Assembly (NCBI RefSeq): GCF_003627755.1 | Contig: NZ_CP032695.1 | Span: forward strand, 1,550,001-1,614,000 | Direction: 5' to 3' | Length of the DNA: 64,000 nt | DNA from: Rhizobium jaguaris | GTDB taxonomy: Bacteria; Pseudomonadota; Alphaproteobacteria; Rhizobiales; Rhizobiaceae | Shown here: piece after piece, positions 1-8,374 of the stretch | How positions within the stretch are numbered: position 1 is the first letter of the stretch | How the letters are laid out: each line of letters opens with the position of its first letter | Program-made: the position numbers and the translations under genes | The notes under the pieces: model-generated | What the model was told of the DNA's origin: nothing | The model's database searches: none | What the model saw: only the letters and a program-made list of their open reading frames with translations

Positions 1-46
1 AGGTTGTTCATTAAGCGCGTATATACAATTTTCATGATATTAGCCG

Positions 47-67
47 ATGCGGGCTGTTGACCCGCAT
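47..67. terminator. Short inverted repeat, possible terminator of an upstream gene
   Basis: A perfect 7-bp stem (atgcggg / cccgcat) encloses a 7-nt loop and is followed by a weak T-rich stretch (ttc). It could end a gene lying outside the window on the left. There is no strong T-run, so this is only a possibility. Confidence 0.3.
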
Positions 68-517
68 TTCAAACAATTCAATCAACTTTTATTACAAAGT
101 CCGGTCCTCGCGAACGTCAATATGTGCATCGCAATATGGTATTGCAGCGCAATATTTTTCTTGAAAAATCAAGATTGTGCATGAACGATCAAGAGTGAGC
201 AAAGCCCTTTCCAACAAGAGCCGATGAACAAAGCGCTCTCTATAGCCTTTAACATTCTTTTACCTCACCATCCGTAACGTAAGACGCAGGTTTTTTAGCC
301 TTCTATACAATACATTCTTTAGTATAGTTATTATATAAGAAGTACCTAAACTTATCAAATCTGCCGCATCGGCAGCAATCTCCCCCCACGAATCCGTGTC
401 GCCATAAAAATTTGGCTTAAAAAATCATAATCGACACCTACACTCCGTCATGCACAGCGCTAACTAGGCGCCCGAGACATTCCCGACCAATTCGCCAACA
501 TGAATGGAGTCATCTCT
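68..517 (+). promoter_or_regulatory. AT-rich leader and promoter region upstream of exoY
   Basis: No credible gene is seen here. The stretch is far more AT-rich than the genes around it, as expected for a regulated EPS promoter. Two inverted repeats stand out: tcttga-N4-tcaaga at 159-174 and ctatac-N13-gtatag at 303-327. Either could be an operator for a dimeric regulator. Sigma-70 boxes cannot be fixed with confidence. In Sinorhizobium meliloti the small gene exoX lies upstream of exoY, but no exoX-like frame was found here. Confidence 0.4.
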
Positions 518-1198
518 ATGAAGTCTGCGACGAGATCGGCCACATCGGCTTTTTTCAGCGCTTCGGAAAACGACGTCTTTCCGCCAACAGGTGGAATCCT
601 AAAGAGGGCGTTCGACGTCACAACCGCTTTGACGGCGCTGATTTTCATCAGCCCCATCTTCCTTATGCTTATGCTCTTGGTGAAGCTCTCGGATCGAGGC
701 CCAGCCTTTTACGGCCATCGCCGCATCGGACATAATGGCAAAACCTTCCGTTGCCTGAAGTTCCGTACCATGGTTGTCGACGGCGACAAGGTTCTACAGG
801 CCTATCTGCAGGCGAACCCACGAGCAATGGAAGAATGGCGTGCAACACGCAAACTGCAGAACGACCCCCGCGTAACCCTTGTCGGCGCGGTGCTTCGCAA
901 ACTCAGCCTCGACGAGCTGCCGCAGCTTATCAACATCATTCGCGGTGAAATGAGTGTCGTCGGGCCGCGCCCTGTCGTCGAGGACGAGCTGGAACTCTAC
1001 GAGACCGCCGCGATCTACTACCTCCAATCTCGTCCTGGCCTGACGGGTCTTTGGCAGGTCAGCGGTCGTAATGACGTATCCTATGCCAGCCGTGTCGCTT
1101 TCGACACGCATTACGTCAAGAACTGGTCGCTCAGCAGCGATGTGCTCATCATCGCCAAAACCATACCTGCGGTCTGCCTGTCGCGCGGCAGCTACTAA
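518..1198 (+). CDS. exoY: Undecaprenyl-phosphate sugar transferase, ExoY type
   Basis: This enzyme starts EPS repeat-unit assembly by moving a sugar-1-phosphate from UDP-sugar (galactose in succinoglycan makers) to undecaprenyl phosphate at the inner membrane. One membrane helix ([20 protein letters not shown]) lies near the N terminus. The family signatures KFRTM (about residue 78), [21 protein letters not shown] (about 131-152, with its conserved VGPRP) and [12 protein letters not shown] follow. I prefer ATG 518, which has GGAG eight bases upstream and gives 226 residues; ATG 500 has no ribosome-binding site. It heads exoY-exoF-exoQ-exoZ, the same order as in S. meliloti. A paralogue lies at 41693-42385. 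Confidence 0.93.
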   Translation: MKSATRSATSAFFSASENDVFPPTGGILKRAFDVTTALTALIFISPIFLMLMLLVKLSDRGPAFYGHRRIGHNGKTFRCLKFRTMVVDGDKVLQAYLQANPRAMEEWRATRKLQNDPRVTLVGAVLRKLSLDELPQLINIIRGEMSVVGPRPVVEDELELYETAAIYYLQSRPGLTGLWQVSGRNDVSYASRVAFDTHYVKNWSLSSDVLIIAKTIPAVCLSRGSY

Positions 1199-1280
1199 GA
1201 CGAACGCAGATGCCGCAGGAGAATTCCTGCGGTTTCCCGCGCGAATGCGGGCTGCAGTCAAATAACAGGGAAGATCCTGC

Positions 1281-2555
1281 ATGATTGAAATTCAAACTCC
1301 TCGTAAGTTTGTTGGCGTAGCCACACCTTTTCGTTGTACGGCGCTAGTTCTTCTCAGCCTGTGCATGCTGTCGGGCCGCAGCTATGCCGATAATCTTCCT
1401 GGATATCATTTGGGCGTCATGGACAAGCTGCACATTCGCGTTGCCGAATGGCAGACCGCGGAGGGCACGATCCGCGACTGGTCGACGATCTCGGGTGACT
1501 ACACCGTCGGCCCCTCCGGCTCGGTTTCCGTTCCCTTCATCGGCGATATGCCGGCTGTCGGGAAGACAACGGACGAAATTGCCCAAGCAATCGGTGTTGG
1601 GCTGCAAAAACAATTCGGTCTGCGCGATCGGCCTTCGGCTTCTGTAGAGCTTTCGCAATTCCGGCCGATCTATCTCGCCGGCGAAGTTCAGAATCCGGGC
1701 CAATACCCTTTTGTACCCAATCTCACTGTCCTTAAGGCACTCAGCCTCGGTGGCGGCACGCGACGTGCTGATGCCGGCCAGCGGTTCGCACGCGATTTCA
1801 TCAACGCCAAGGGCGACGCGGTCGTCCTCATGGCGGAGCGCGGACGATTGCTGATGCGCAAGCAGCGTCTGTTGGCCGAACTCGCAGGGAAAGATCAGAT
1901 CGATGTCCCTCCGGAGCTGCAAAAACTGCCGCAATCGGCTGATCTGCTTGCCAGCGAAGAGGCGCTGATGAAAGCGCGTAGCGTGCGCATGTCGACGCAA
2001 TTGCAGGCGCTGGCGGACCTGAAAGTACTGCTGCAAAGCGAGGTCGAGGCGCTGGGGAAGAAAACCGACACGCTAAGCCGCCAGCTCGAACTGGCCAAGG
2101 CGGACCGCGACAAAGTCGAGAGCCTGGCGGAAAAAGGATTGGAACTTGCCTCACGTAAGATCTCGGCCGAACAGCGCGCCTCCGACGTGGAGACCAATCT
2201 CTTGGATACCGACACGGCATCGCTGAACGCCAAGCAGAGCATCAGCAAGGCCGATCAGGACGAGGCCACGCTGCGCAACGATTGGCAAAATTCGCTTGCC
2301 CAGGACATGCAGGATACCGATACCCAATTGGAAACCCTGCAGCTCAAGCTTTCCACGAGCCAGTCGTTGATGCAGGAAGCGGTCGCGCAGTCTGCCGATG
2401 CCAGCAATATTGATCCCGGCGGTCAGGACGTCAAAGTCGCCTATACCATCGTGCGCGATGACAACGGCCAGCCGAAAGAAATTCAGGCGGACGAGAATAC
2501 CCAGGTTATGCCCGGTGACCTCATCAAGGTCAGCGCCGCTTTGGCCATGCGATAA
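1281..2555 (+). CDS. exoF: Polysaccharide export protein, ExoF type (Wza/OPX family)
   Basis: A 424-residue outer-membrane polysaccharide export protein. A signal peptide (hydrophobic core ALVLLSLCMLSG, likely cut after SYA) precedes the periplasmic poly_export domain (GVMDKLHIRVAEW ... GDYTVGPSGSVSVPFIG). A SLBB-like segment follows (IYLAGEVQNPGQYPFVPNLTV). The second half is a long coiled coil (about residues 190-370) typical of ExoF and absent from short Wza proteins. It sits 82 bp after exoY and 9 bp before exoQ in one operon. It should form the exit channel for the polymer made by this locus. A paralogue with the same plan lies at 47141-48478. Confidence 0.9.
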   Translation: MIEIQTPRKFVGVATPFRCTALVLLSLCMLSGRSYADNLPGYHLGVMDKLHIRVAEWQTAEGTIRDWSTISGDYTVGPSGSVSVPFIGDMPAVGKTTDEIAQAIGVGLQKQFGLRDRPSASVELSQFRPIYLAGEVQNPGQYPFVPNLTVLKALSLGGGTRRADAGQRFARDFINAKGDAVVLMAERGRLLMRKQRLLAELAGKDQIDVPPELQKLPQSADLLASEEALMKARSVRMSTQLQALADLKVLLQSEVEALGKKTDTLSRQLELAKADRDKVESLAEKGLELASRKISAEQRASDVETNLLDTDTASLNAKQSISKADQDEATLRNDWQNSLAQDMQDTDTQLETLQLKLSTSQSLMQEAVAQSADASNIDPGGQDVKVAYTIVRDDNGQPKEIQADENTQVMPGDLIKVSAALAMR

Positions 2556-2564
2556 GGGGGGTCG

Positions 2565-3857
2565 ATGCAGATCGCCAAATCGACCTTTATTCGTCCAGGC
2601 AGCAACAGCACCTATGGCATGGTGGCTGTTGCACTCTCTTTCTTCGTCTTCGCATACTCTTCCCGCTTCGGGCAGCCTTCGATCATCGCCTACTACGCCC
2701 TCTGGTTTCCATTGGTGCTGATGGACTATCGCAGCGTGCTCGGTAGCTACCAAAAGCAGCTCTGGCTCTTCGCCTTCGGTGTTTTTACTTGCCTTTCGAT
2801 CTTCTGGTCGGCAGTGCCCTCAGTGACGGCGCGCGCCGCAATCCAGTATATCACGCACATCGTCTGTGCACTGATCGCCATGCGCACGCTTGATATCCGT
2901 ACGCTTACCCGCGGCGGGATTGCCGGTGCGGGCATTGTGCTGATCTATTCGATCCTCTTTGGCTACACCGCTTATGATCCGCTCGACGGCACTTATAGCT
3001 TCGTCGGTGCTTTCGCTTCGAAGAATCAGCTCGGCTTCTACGCCTCGCTCGGCATCTATTTCGCTTTCGCCGCCGTCTTCATCCTCGGCGAGCGCCGCAT
3101 CTGGATGGTTGGGGCAGGCATTGCCGGTCTGCTGTCCACCTATTGTCTGCTCGCCTCGCAATCGGCGACATCGGTATTGACAACGGGGGTGGTCGTCGCG
3201 CTCGGCATCGGCATGCGCGCCGCCCTGTTCCTGTCGCCGAGGCAGCGGAAGAGGCTGTTTGTCGTCCTGACCATAACCGGTCTCGCGGTCGCTGTCGCCG
3301 GTGTCAATCTCGGCGGCGTCGGCGCCGTGCTCGGTGCATTCGGCAAGGACGCGACGCTGACGGGTCGTACCTATCTATGGCAACAAGGCATCGAAACCGC
3401 CGCGCAGCATCCCTTCTTTGGCGTCGGTTACCAGGCCTATTGGGTACAAGGTTTTTCCGAGCCGGAGCGCTTGTGGGAAGAATTCTTCATCGAATCCCGC
3501 GCCGGCTTCCATTTCCACAACACCTTCATCGAGGCGACCGTCGAGACCGGCCTGATCGGCGTCTCCCTGCTTGTCGCGATCCTGCTCACCGCCGTCATAG
3601 GCCATCTCAGGCGGTTTCTGGGCGATATCAGAAACGATGAATCCTATATCCTCTTGGGCGTGGCGGCACTCCTTATGATCCGTGCCTTCGTCGAGATCGA
3701 CATTCTCAATCCCTACCACGTCGGCTCGTTCCTGTTCTATTTCACGGCGGGCAAGCTGGCGATGAAGACCCGCGCGAAACGGCTTGTTCCGCTCGCTCCC
3801 GACGATCGACTGGAGTTTGCGCCGCCGGTGAGCTGGGAGCAGCAGATCAGCAGATGA
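2565..3857 (+). CDS. exoQ: EPS polymerase, ExoQ type (O-antigen ligase/Wzy superfamily)
   Basis: A 430-residue inner-membrane protein with about ten predicted helices. A larger periplasmic loop contains GRTYLWQQGIETAAQHPFFGVGY and HFHNTFIEATVETGLIG, the pattern of the O-antigen ligase/polymerase superfamily. It should polymerise lipid-linked repeat units on the periplasmic face. A very strong Shine-Dalgarno (aggggggtcg) precedes ATG 2565. Its stop overlaps the exoZ start by four bases (ATGA), so the two are translationally coupled. Assignment to ExoQ rests on this membrane pattern and on its place between exoF and exoZ. Confidence 0.88.
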   Translation: MQIAKSTFIRPGSNSTYGMVAVALSFFVFAYSSRFGQPSIIAYYALWFPLVLMDYRSVLGSYQKQLWLFAFGVFTCLSIFWSAVPSVTARAAIQYITHIVCALIAMRTLDIRTLTRGGIAGAGIVLIYSILFGYTAYDPLDGTYSFVGAFASKNQLGFYASLGIYFAFAAVFILGERRIWMVGAGIAGLLSTYCLLASQSATSVLTTGVVVALGIGMRAALFLSPRQRKRLFVVLTITGLAVAVAGVNLGGVGAVLGAFGKDATLTGRTYLWQQGIETAAQHPFFGVGYQAYWVQGFSEPERLWEEFFIESRAGFHFHNTFIEATVETGLIGVSLLVAILLTAVIGHLRRFLGDIRNDESYILLGVAALLMIRAFVEIDILNPYHVGSFLFYFTAGKLAMKTRAKRLVPLAPDDRLEFAPPVSWEQQISR

Positions 3858-4855
3858 AAACTCTCTATGGCATTCAATACCTGCGCGGCTTTGCCGCTCT
3901 CGCGGTAGTCCTGTTCCACGCCGCAGAGCGCACCGACGACCATTTCCTCGTCGGGGCGGCCGGCGTCGACGTCTTTTTCGTCATCAGCGGCTTTATCATG
4001 TGGACGATGAGCGAGCGCCGGCCGGTGACGCCGTTGCGCTTCCTGCTCGATCGTTTGCAGCGCATCGCGCCGTCCTACTGGATCGTCACCGCCATCATGA
4101 TTGCGGGCGCACTCGCCGGCCTGTTTCCGAATATGAAGCTGACGGTTGGCCACACCCTCGGTTCGCTGTTTTTCATCCCCGTCCGCTCGCCGAGCAGCGG
4201 CTCGATCTGGCCGGTCCTCGTGCAGGGATGGACGTTGGATTTCGAGATGTTCTTCTACGTCATCTTTGCCGCGACTCTGTTGCTGCCGCGTCGCCTGCAG
4301 CTTGCCAGCATGGCCGGCATCTTTCTTGCCTTCGTCATTGCCGGCAACATCTTCAATCCGCAATCGTCATTGCTTCTCACCTTTACGCGGCCGATCATCC
4401 TCGAATTCGTCGCCGGTGCGATCCTTGGGCGGCTGTGGCTAACGGGCAAAACACCGGGCGCCGGCCTCGGCCTTGCTCTGGTCGTCTTCGCGCTGCTGGG
4501 TTTTACAGCCATCCAGCTTTACGGCCTCGCCTTCAACGAACTGACCTGCGGCCCACTTGCCGTGGCACTGGTGTTTGGCGTGGTGTCGCTGGAGCGCAGT
4601 GGCAAGCTTGTGAATATTCCGCTGCTCACCTATCTCGGCAACAGCTCCTATTCCATTTATCTCTGGCATACGTTGGCGATCTCGGTGGTTACGAAACTGG
4701 TGGCATCCACGCAGATGCCGTCCGACGTCGCGACGTTCATCGCCGTCATTACGGGCACATTGCTGGGCGTCTGCGCCTACGAAGCGGTCGAAAAGCCGCT
4801 CCGCAACCTATTGAAAAACTTGAGCTGGCAGAGGTCACGCCCATCACCGGCGTGA
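3854..4855 (+). CDS. exoZ: Acyltransferase family 3 protein, ExoZ type
   Basis: A 333-residue multi-spanning acyltransferase. The N terminus has the family hallmarks LRGFAALAVVLFHA (with the conserved His) and AGVDVFFVISGFIM. About ten helices follow, and the C-terminal part contains GNSSYSIYLWHTL. In S. meliloti ExoZ adds acetyl groups to succinoglycan at the membrane, and the same O-acetylation of EPS is likely here. It is the last gene of exoYFQZ and starts inside the exoQ stop codon. The convergent anti-sigma gene ends only 7 bp downstream. Confidence 0.88.
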   Translation: MKTLYGIQYLRGFAALAVVLFHAAERTDDHFLVGAAGVDVFFVISGFIMWTMSERRPVTPLRFLLDRLQRIAPSYWIVTAIMIAGALAGLFPNMKLTVGHTLGSLFFIPVRSPSSGSIWPVLVQGWTLDFEMFFYVIFAATLLLPRRLQLASMAGIFLAFVIAGNIFNPQSSLLLTFTRPIILEFVAGAILGRLWLTGKTPGAGLGLALVVFALLGFTAIQLYGLAFNELTCGPLAVALVFGVVSLERSGKLVNIPLLTYLGNSSYSIYLWHTLAISVVTKLVASTQMPSDVATFIAVITGTLLGVCAYEAVEKPLRNLLKNLSWQRSRPSPA

Positions 4856-4862
4856 GGGATAC

Positions 4863-5642
4863 TCAGATCTTCGTTTCGATCTGATGTCGTATATCGTCCG
4901 CCAAGGGGTGCAGATCCTCCGATGTCGAAGGGCCGACAAGGCTGTAGCCCATGCCGTCGCTTGCCCAGGTGACGCCGGTCGTCGTGCCCTCGGAATGTTC
5001 GGCCATCGGCTTGTTCTGGTCCACGAGCATCGGTCGGGTGAGCAGAACCAGTCGCGTGCCATGGTCATTGTCATACATCAGCATCAATCCTGGCCCGTGC
5101 GCTGTTGCGGTCACACGCCCGCCCATCAGGCGATATCCAGAGGCGGAAAGATCGGGAAGCATGACAGGGCGCTGTAGCCGCTCCGATGCCCAGGCGACCA
5201 GCTTGGCGCTGTCGTCTGCACGCAGTTCGACCGGGCGAACACTGTCGGAGGCGTAGGCGCCATAGGTGTTGGCCGCTTCCCGCTCCAAGGCAAGAACGCC
5301 TTCGTTCGCCGGCAACGACAGTCCATGCAGCCACCAGCCACTACCGCCGCCGAGAACAAACAACGCGGCCGCTGCCGCCGCCATCCACCAGGAAGCCCCG
5401 GGTGCTCTATTCCGCCGGGCCTCGACCAAATGCGCAAGATTGAGCCCTGTCGGGACGGGCTCGTCAGCAATCGGATCGAAAGCGTCGCGCAGTTTCAGCC
5501 GTTGCGTTTGGTAACTTTCCACACGGGCGGCCACGTCGGCATGGCTTTCCAGATAGGTCGCGACTTCCGCCCGTCGCGCCGCGTCCAGCGCGTCGTCGAC
5601 ATAGGCGTGGAGATCGTCCTCGGTAATCGGCTGCATGGTCAT
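4863..5642 (-). CDS. Membrane-bound anti-sigma factor
   Basis: A 259-residue regulator that should hold the ECF sigma factor encoded just upstream. The cytoplasmic N-terminal part (TEDDLHAYVDDALDAARRAEV) is the usual anti-sigma helix bundle. It lacks the HxxxCxxC zinc motif, so it is not a ZAS-type redox sensor. One membrane helix (WWMAAAAAALFVLGGGSGWWL) follows at about residues 85-105, then a periplasmic domain of about 150 residues. The ATG at 5642 overlaps the TGA of the sigma gene (ATGA), which couples translation of the pair. The frame stays open upstream to 6062, but that stretch is the shadow of the sigma gene. Confidence 0.85.
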   Translation of the reverse strand: MTMQPITEDDLHAYVDDALDAARRAEVATYLESHADVAARVESYQTQRLKLRDAFDPIADEPVPTGLNLAHLVEARRNRAPGASWWMAAAAAALFVLGGGSGWWLHGLSLPANEGVLALEREAANTYGAYASDSVRPVELRADDSAKLVAWASERLQRPVMLPDLSASGYRLMGGRVTATAHGPGLMLMYDNDHGTRLVLLTRPMLVDQNKPMAEHSEGTTTGVTWASDGMGYSLVGPSTSEDLHPLADDIRHQIETKI

Positions 5643-6166
5643 TTTATTCTCCGCAGATGTGAGTCCGGCCGGGCGGCTGCGCCTTCTCCTTCCAGCAAAT
5701 GTCGCAACCGTTCGCGGGCTCGCGCCAGCCGCGACATCACGGTGCCGATAGGTATGCTCAGCACTTCGGCCGCCTGGGCATAGGACAGATCCTCGACCGA
5801 TACCAGCAGCAGAACGCTGCGCTGCTCTTCCGGCAGAAGCGCCAAGGCTGCAACGATGTCTCGCCGTATCAACGCATCCTCTTGCGCCGGGGGCCGGGAC
5901 AACATGGCCTCTTCGGCATCCTCCAGCGGGACGTGTACGCCCCGCCGTGCCGACTGGCGCAATCGGTTGATGGCAAGATTGTGCAGAATGGCAAAAACCC
6001 AGGTGCGCGGGTCTCCGTCTCGACGGCGCTGGTGCCAATGGCTGATCACCCGTTCCAGGCAATCCTGCACCAGATCATCCGCACCCGTCGCATCATGCAA
6101 CAGCGCCCGCGCATAACGGCGCAATGCGGGAATCAGCGGCTCGACAAGGCGGAGAATGTCATTCAT
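5639..6166 (-). CDS. ECF-type RNA polymerase sigma factor
   Basis: A 175-residue extracytoplasmic-function sigma factor. Region 2 (DLVQDCLERVISHWHQRR ... RTWVFAILHNLAINRLRQ) should bind the -10 element. Region 4 (LALLPEEQRSVLLLVSVEDLSYAQAAEVLSIPIGTVMSRLARARERLR) should read the -35. I prefer ATG 6166 (MNDILRL), preceded by agaagg. An in-frame ATG at 6214 lies inside the stem of a hairpin (6205-6239) and has a poor ribosome site. It is coupled to the anti-sigma gene and preceded by genes for two exported proteins, which are likely part of its own regulon. Confidence 0.88.
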   Translation of the reverse strand: MNDILRLVEPLIPALRRYARALLHDATGADDLVQDCLERVISHWHQRRRDGDPRTWVFAILHNLAINRLRQSARRGVHVPLEDAEEAMLSRPPAQEDALIRRDIVAALALLPEEQRSVLLLVSVEDLSYAQAAEVLSIPIGTVMSRLARARERLRHLLEGEGAAARPDSHLRRIK

Positions 6167-6204
6167 GCGCGTCAGACCTTCTGGCCAATCCGAGAAGTGG
6201 ACAT

Positions 6205-6239
6205 CGCCCGCCATCCTATATCACAGGAGATGGCGGGCG
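6205..6239. other. Strong GC-rich hairpin between propeller gene and sigma gene
   Basis: A perfect 10-bp inverted repeat (cgcccgccat / atggcgggcg) flanks a 15-nt loop. It lies just upstream of the sigma factor coding sequence, and the longer possible sigma start (6214) falls in its stem. No T-run follows on the minus strand, so it is more likely an mRNA processing or translation-control hairpin than a terminator. Confidence 0.5.
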
Positions 6240-6259
6240 GATCACTCAATGCTTCTGGC

Positions 6260-7720
6260 TCAATGTTTCTGGACTTGAACGATCGCTCCCGGCTGGCCAT
6301 CCGCACCCATGGATGCGATCACCAGATAACGCCGCTCGGCCTTCGCGTCATTCTGGACGATCTGACGGATCGGCCCGACGGCATTGACGATCGCCGAACC
6401 CGCCGGATTCGTCATGAAGGAAGAGAGCGGTTCCAACGTGCCGCTGCCGTCGGCATGCGAAGCGAGTGCCAGAACGAAAGGCTTCTTCGGCTCAAGGCCG
6501 GTCACTGATGCCTGCAGGACCTGAGACAGCCCCTGATCGAACAGCGTGACACTCGTCGGCACCTTGTCGCCTTCGGTCTTGCCCTTGGCGACCATCTGCA
6601 AATGAGCGGACTGGCCGGCGACGCCGAGAGGCTGCAGATTCTGGGTGCCGTCGCCATCGGGAACTGCATTCGGTACATAGGCGACCGCCTGCGGCGCCTG
6701 GCCGATCGGGATGGTCGCGATAACCTTGTTGGTCAGCGTGTCGATAGCAGCAAAGGCGTCGGCATTTTCAAGACCGACATAGACCCGGGCGCCGTCGCCC
6801 GAGGGCCAGACGCCATGCGGCAGATTGCCGACCGGAATGGTTGCGACCTGCTCGAAATTGTCCGTGCGGAAGACCTTCACCTCGTTAAGACCGCCAACGG
6901 TCACATAGGCAAACGTGCCATTGGCGTTGTGTACGATGTTGACGTGGTTGGTGATCGGACCGGTATCCAGTGTCTTGATGGCGTCGAACGGCGCTTGCGC
7001 GTTGAACACCTGGGTCTTGCCGGTGTCCTTCAGCGTGAACCAGACCTGCTTGCCGTCAGGCGTGGCGGCGATGTTCGGGCAGAAGGGGCTTTCCTGCTTC
7101 ACATGACCGACAATCTGGTGATCGGCGACAGAGACCACCACCGTATCCGGATTGAAGGACGAGCAGATGTAACCGTATTTGCCGTCGGGCGAGAAGATCT
7201 GCATGCCGGGACCGGACGGCACCTTGATCTGCAGCTTTTCCTGATAGGTCTGGGCATCGATGACCGAAATGTAGTCTTCGCCGCGAACCGTCACCCAGAC
7301 TTCATTGCCATCGGGCGTAAAGAAGGCCTCATGCGGCGAGCGACCGACATAGGTCGTGTGCTTGACCGTGTTTGTCGCCGTGTCGATGAAGGTCACCGAA
7401 TTCGAGCCGATAGAGACGACGGCGAGTGTCTTGTGGTCCGGCGAGAAGCCCATGCCATGCACCAGAACCTGGCCCTTATAGAGCGGGCTCAGATTGCCGG
7501 GCTGGGGATCGCCGAGCTTGATAACACCGAGCAGCTTGTTGTCGACTGGATCGGTAACCGACACGGTGTTGGAGAACTGTTCTGCCGCATAGACGCGATC
7601 CTTATGGCTGACCGCGATATCCGGGTCGGCGGCGGCGCCCGGCGCCTGGCCGGCAAAGCTTGCGACAGGCGCGAACATCGTACCGGCGAGGAGGCCTAGG
7701 GCGAGGAGGGTGCGTTTCAT
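6260..7720 (-). CDS. Secreted YVTN/YncE-type beta-propeller protein
   Basis: A 486-residue exported protein. The signal peptide MKRTLLALGLLAGTMFAPVASFA is followed by repeated propeller blades with phrases such as VSIGSNSVTFIDTATNTV, FTPDGNEVWVTVRGEDYISVID, SPDGKYGYICSS and PNAVPDGDGTQN. This is the YVTN/YncE seven-bladed family, which acts in the periplasm with largely unknown ligands. The last 100 residues form a separate beta-rich domain. It lies 13 bp after the DUF305 gene and 93 bp before the preferred sigma start, in one probable operon. Its role is not known; membership of an envelope-stress or metal-response unit is inferred from context. Confidence 0.8.
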   Translation of the reverse strand: MKRTLLALGLLAGTMFAPVASFAGQAPGAAADPDIAVSHKDRVYAAEQFSNTVSVTDPVDNKLLGVIKLGDPQPGNLSPLYKGQVLVHGMGFSPDHKTLAVVSIGSNSVTFIDTATNTVKHTTYVGRSPHEAFFTPDGNEVWVTVRGEDYISVIDAQTYQEKLQIKVPSGPGMQIFSPDGKYGYICSSFNPDTVVVSVADHQIVGHVKQESPFCPNIAATPDGKQVWFTLKDTGKTQVFNAQAPFDAIKTLDTGPITNHVNIVHNANGTFAYVTVGGLNEVKVFRTDNFEQVATIPVGNLPHGVWPSGDGARVYVGLENADAFAAIDTLTNKVIATIPIGQAPQAVAYVPNAVPDGDGTQNLQPLGVAGQSAHLQMVAKGKTEGDKVPTSVTLFDQGLSQVLQASVTGLEPKKPFVLALASHADGSGTLEPLSSFMTNPAGSAIVNAVGPIRQIVQNDAKAERRYLVIASMGADGQPGAIVQVQKH

Positions 7721-7733
7721 GATCGGGTCCTTT

Positions 7734-8228
7734 TCAATTGCCCATTTTCATATTCATCATGGACATGCCCGATGAATTCTGACCGGAGGAGATGGAAGGG
7801 GTATTTGTGCCAGCCTGCGTCGGCGCGGCCGTCGAGGGTGGTAGGGGATCGCCGAGGGCGAGCCGCATGGCAGCGATTTCCTGCTGCTGATCGACAATGA
7901 TTTCTTGCGCGATGCGCTTCAACTGCTCGTTCGTGCCGTAACGCAGATAGGCCTGAGCCATGTCGATGGCGCCCTGATGATGCGGGATCATCATCTCGAC
8001 GAAGTCGCGGTCGACATTCCCGGTCGGCTTGACCGCCATGTCGTTCATCATCTTCGTCATCGCCGCATCGTTTTCAGTGAGATAGGGCACCTCCGCCTGA
8101 ATGGCTGGCGATGCAGGTGCCTGTGATGGGGGTGTATCCTGCGCGAACGCCAAGGTGGCGGACGAGAGCGCTACGGCAGTGAGCGCAGAGATGACGGCTA
8201 TATGCCGGATAGGACGGGGTTTGCTCAT
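7734..8228 (-). CDS. DUF305 family exported protein, Met-rich tail
   Basis: A 164-residue protein with a signal peptide (VISALTAVALSSATLAFAQ). The DUF305 ferritin-like core reads FVEMMIPHHQGAIDMAQAYL with the MMIPHHQGAI signature, then LKRIAQEIIVDQQQEIAAM. The tail is Met-rich (GMSMMNMKMGN), which suggests copper or another soft metal as ligand; this is inference. ATG 8228 has a perfect AGGAGG seven bases upstream, so the in-frame ATG at 8276 is rejected. It is the first gene of the sigma operon, and a candidate ECF promoter lies 40-70 bp upstream. Confidence 0.82.
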   Translation of the reverse strand: MSKPRPIRHIAVISALTAVALSSATLAFAQDTPPSQAPASPAIQAEVPYLTENDAAMTKMMNDMAVKPTGNVDRDFVEMMIPHHQGAIDMAQAYLRYGTNEQLKRIAQEIIVDQQQEIAAMRLALGDPLPPSTAAPTQAGTNTPSISSGQNSSGMSMMNMKMGN

Positions 8229-8267
8229 GTCTTGCCTCCTGAAAGGGTTGCCGATCGGCTTCATGGA

Positions 8268-8298
8268 GGTAGACAAACGTCACCGCGATTTATTCCCC
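8268..8298 (-). promoter_or_regulatory. Candidate ECF sigma promoter for the DUF305-sigma operon
   Basis: Read on the minus strand, ggggaataaa (8298-8289) is followed by gtctacc (8274-8268). GGAATAA/GTCTA-like boxes resemble promoters used by some ECF sigma groups. The position fits: transcription would begin about 30 nt before ATG 8228. Autoregulation by the sigma factor encoded in the same operon is inferred. Confidence 0.4.
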
Positions 8299-8339
8299 GG
8301 CGCGGAAATTATTTCTTGAGGGGCTTGGAGCGCAGATAT

Positions 8340-8372
8340 TCATCGGCGCGGCTCGTTCGCTTTATGTGGCAT
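8340..8372 (-). pseudogene. Possible start fragment of an IS5-family transposase
   Basis: An ATG two bases after the antitoxin-like stop opens a 10-codon frame reading MPHKANEPRR and then stops. From memory, this matches the first residues of certain IS5-family transposases of alphaproteobacteria (MPHKANE-RRHRIP...). Nothing of the rest of the transposase is visible. It may be the scar of an old insertion, or chance. Confidence 0.25.
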
Positions 8373-8374
8373 GG

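Noticed and set aside
1..499. exoX-like small gene upstream of exoY
   Set aside because: Looked for because S. meliloti has exoX there; no small membrane-protein frame with a ribosome site was found.
5643..6062. Upstream extension of the anti-sigma frame
   Set aside because: It runs through the sigma factor gene in another frame, with low-complexity Arg/Pro/Gly sequence. The ATGA overlap at 5639-5642 fixes the true start.
6724..7699. Long plus-strand frame opposite the propeller gene
   Set aside because: Antisense shadow of a GC-rich gene. The minus-strand protein has a signal peptide and repeated blades. Similar long antisense frames at 11191-12288, 37377-38426, 44098-46047 and 59046-60701 were rejected for the same reason.
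8283..8374. Readthrough of the antitoxin-like stop into ADEYLRSKPLKK
   Set aside because: The in-frame continuation after TGA 8375-8377 is short and ends at about 8310. Nothing supports stop-codon readthrough; chance or decay is simpler.
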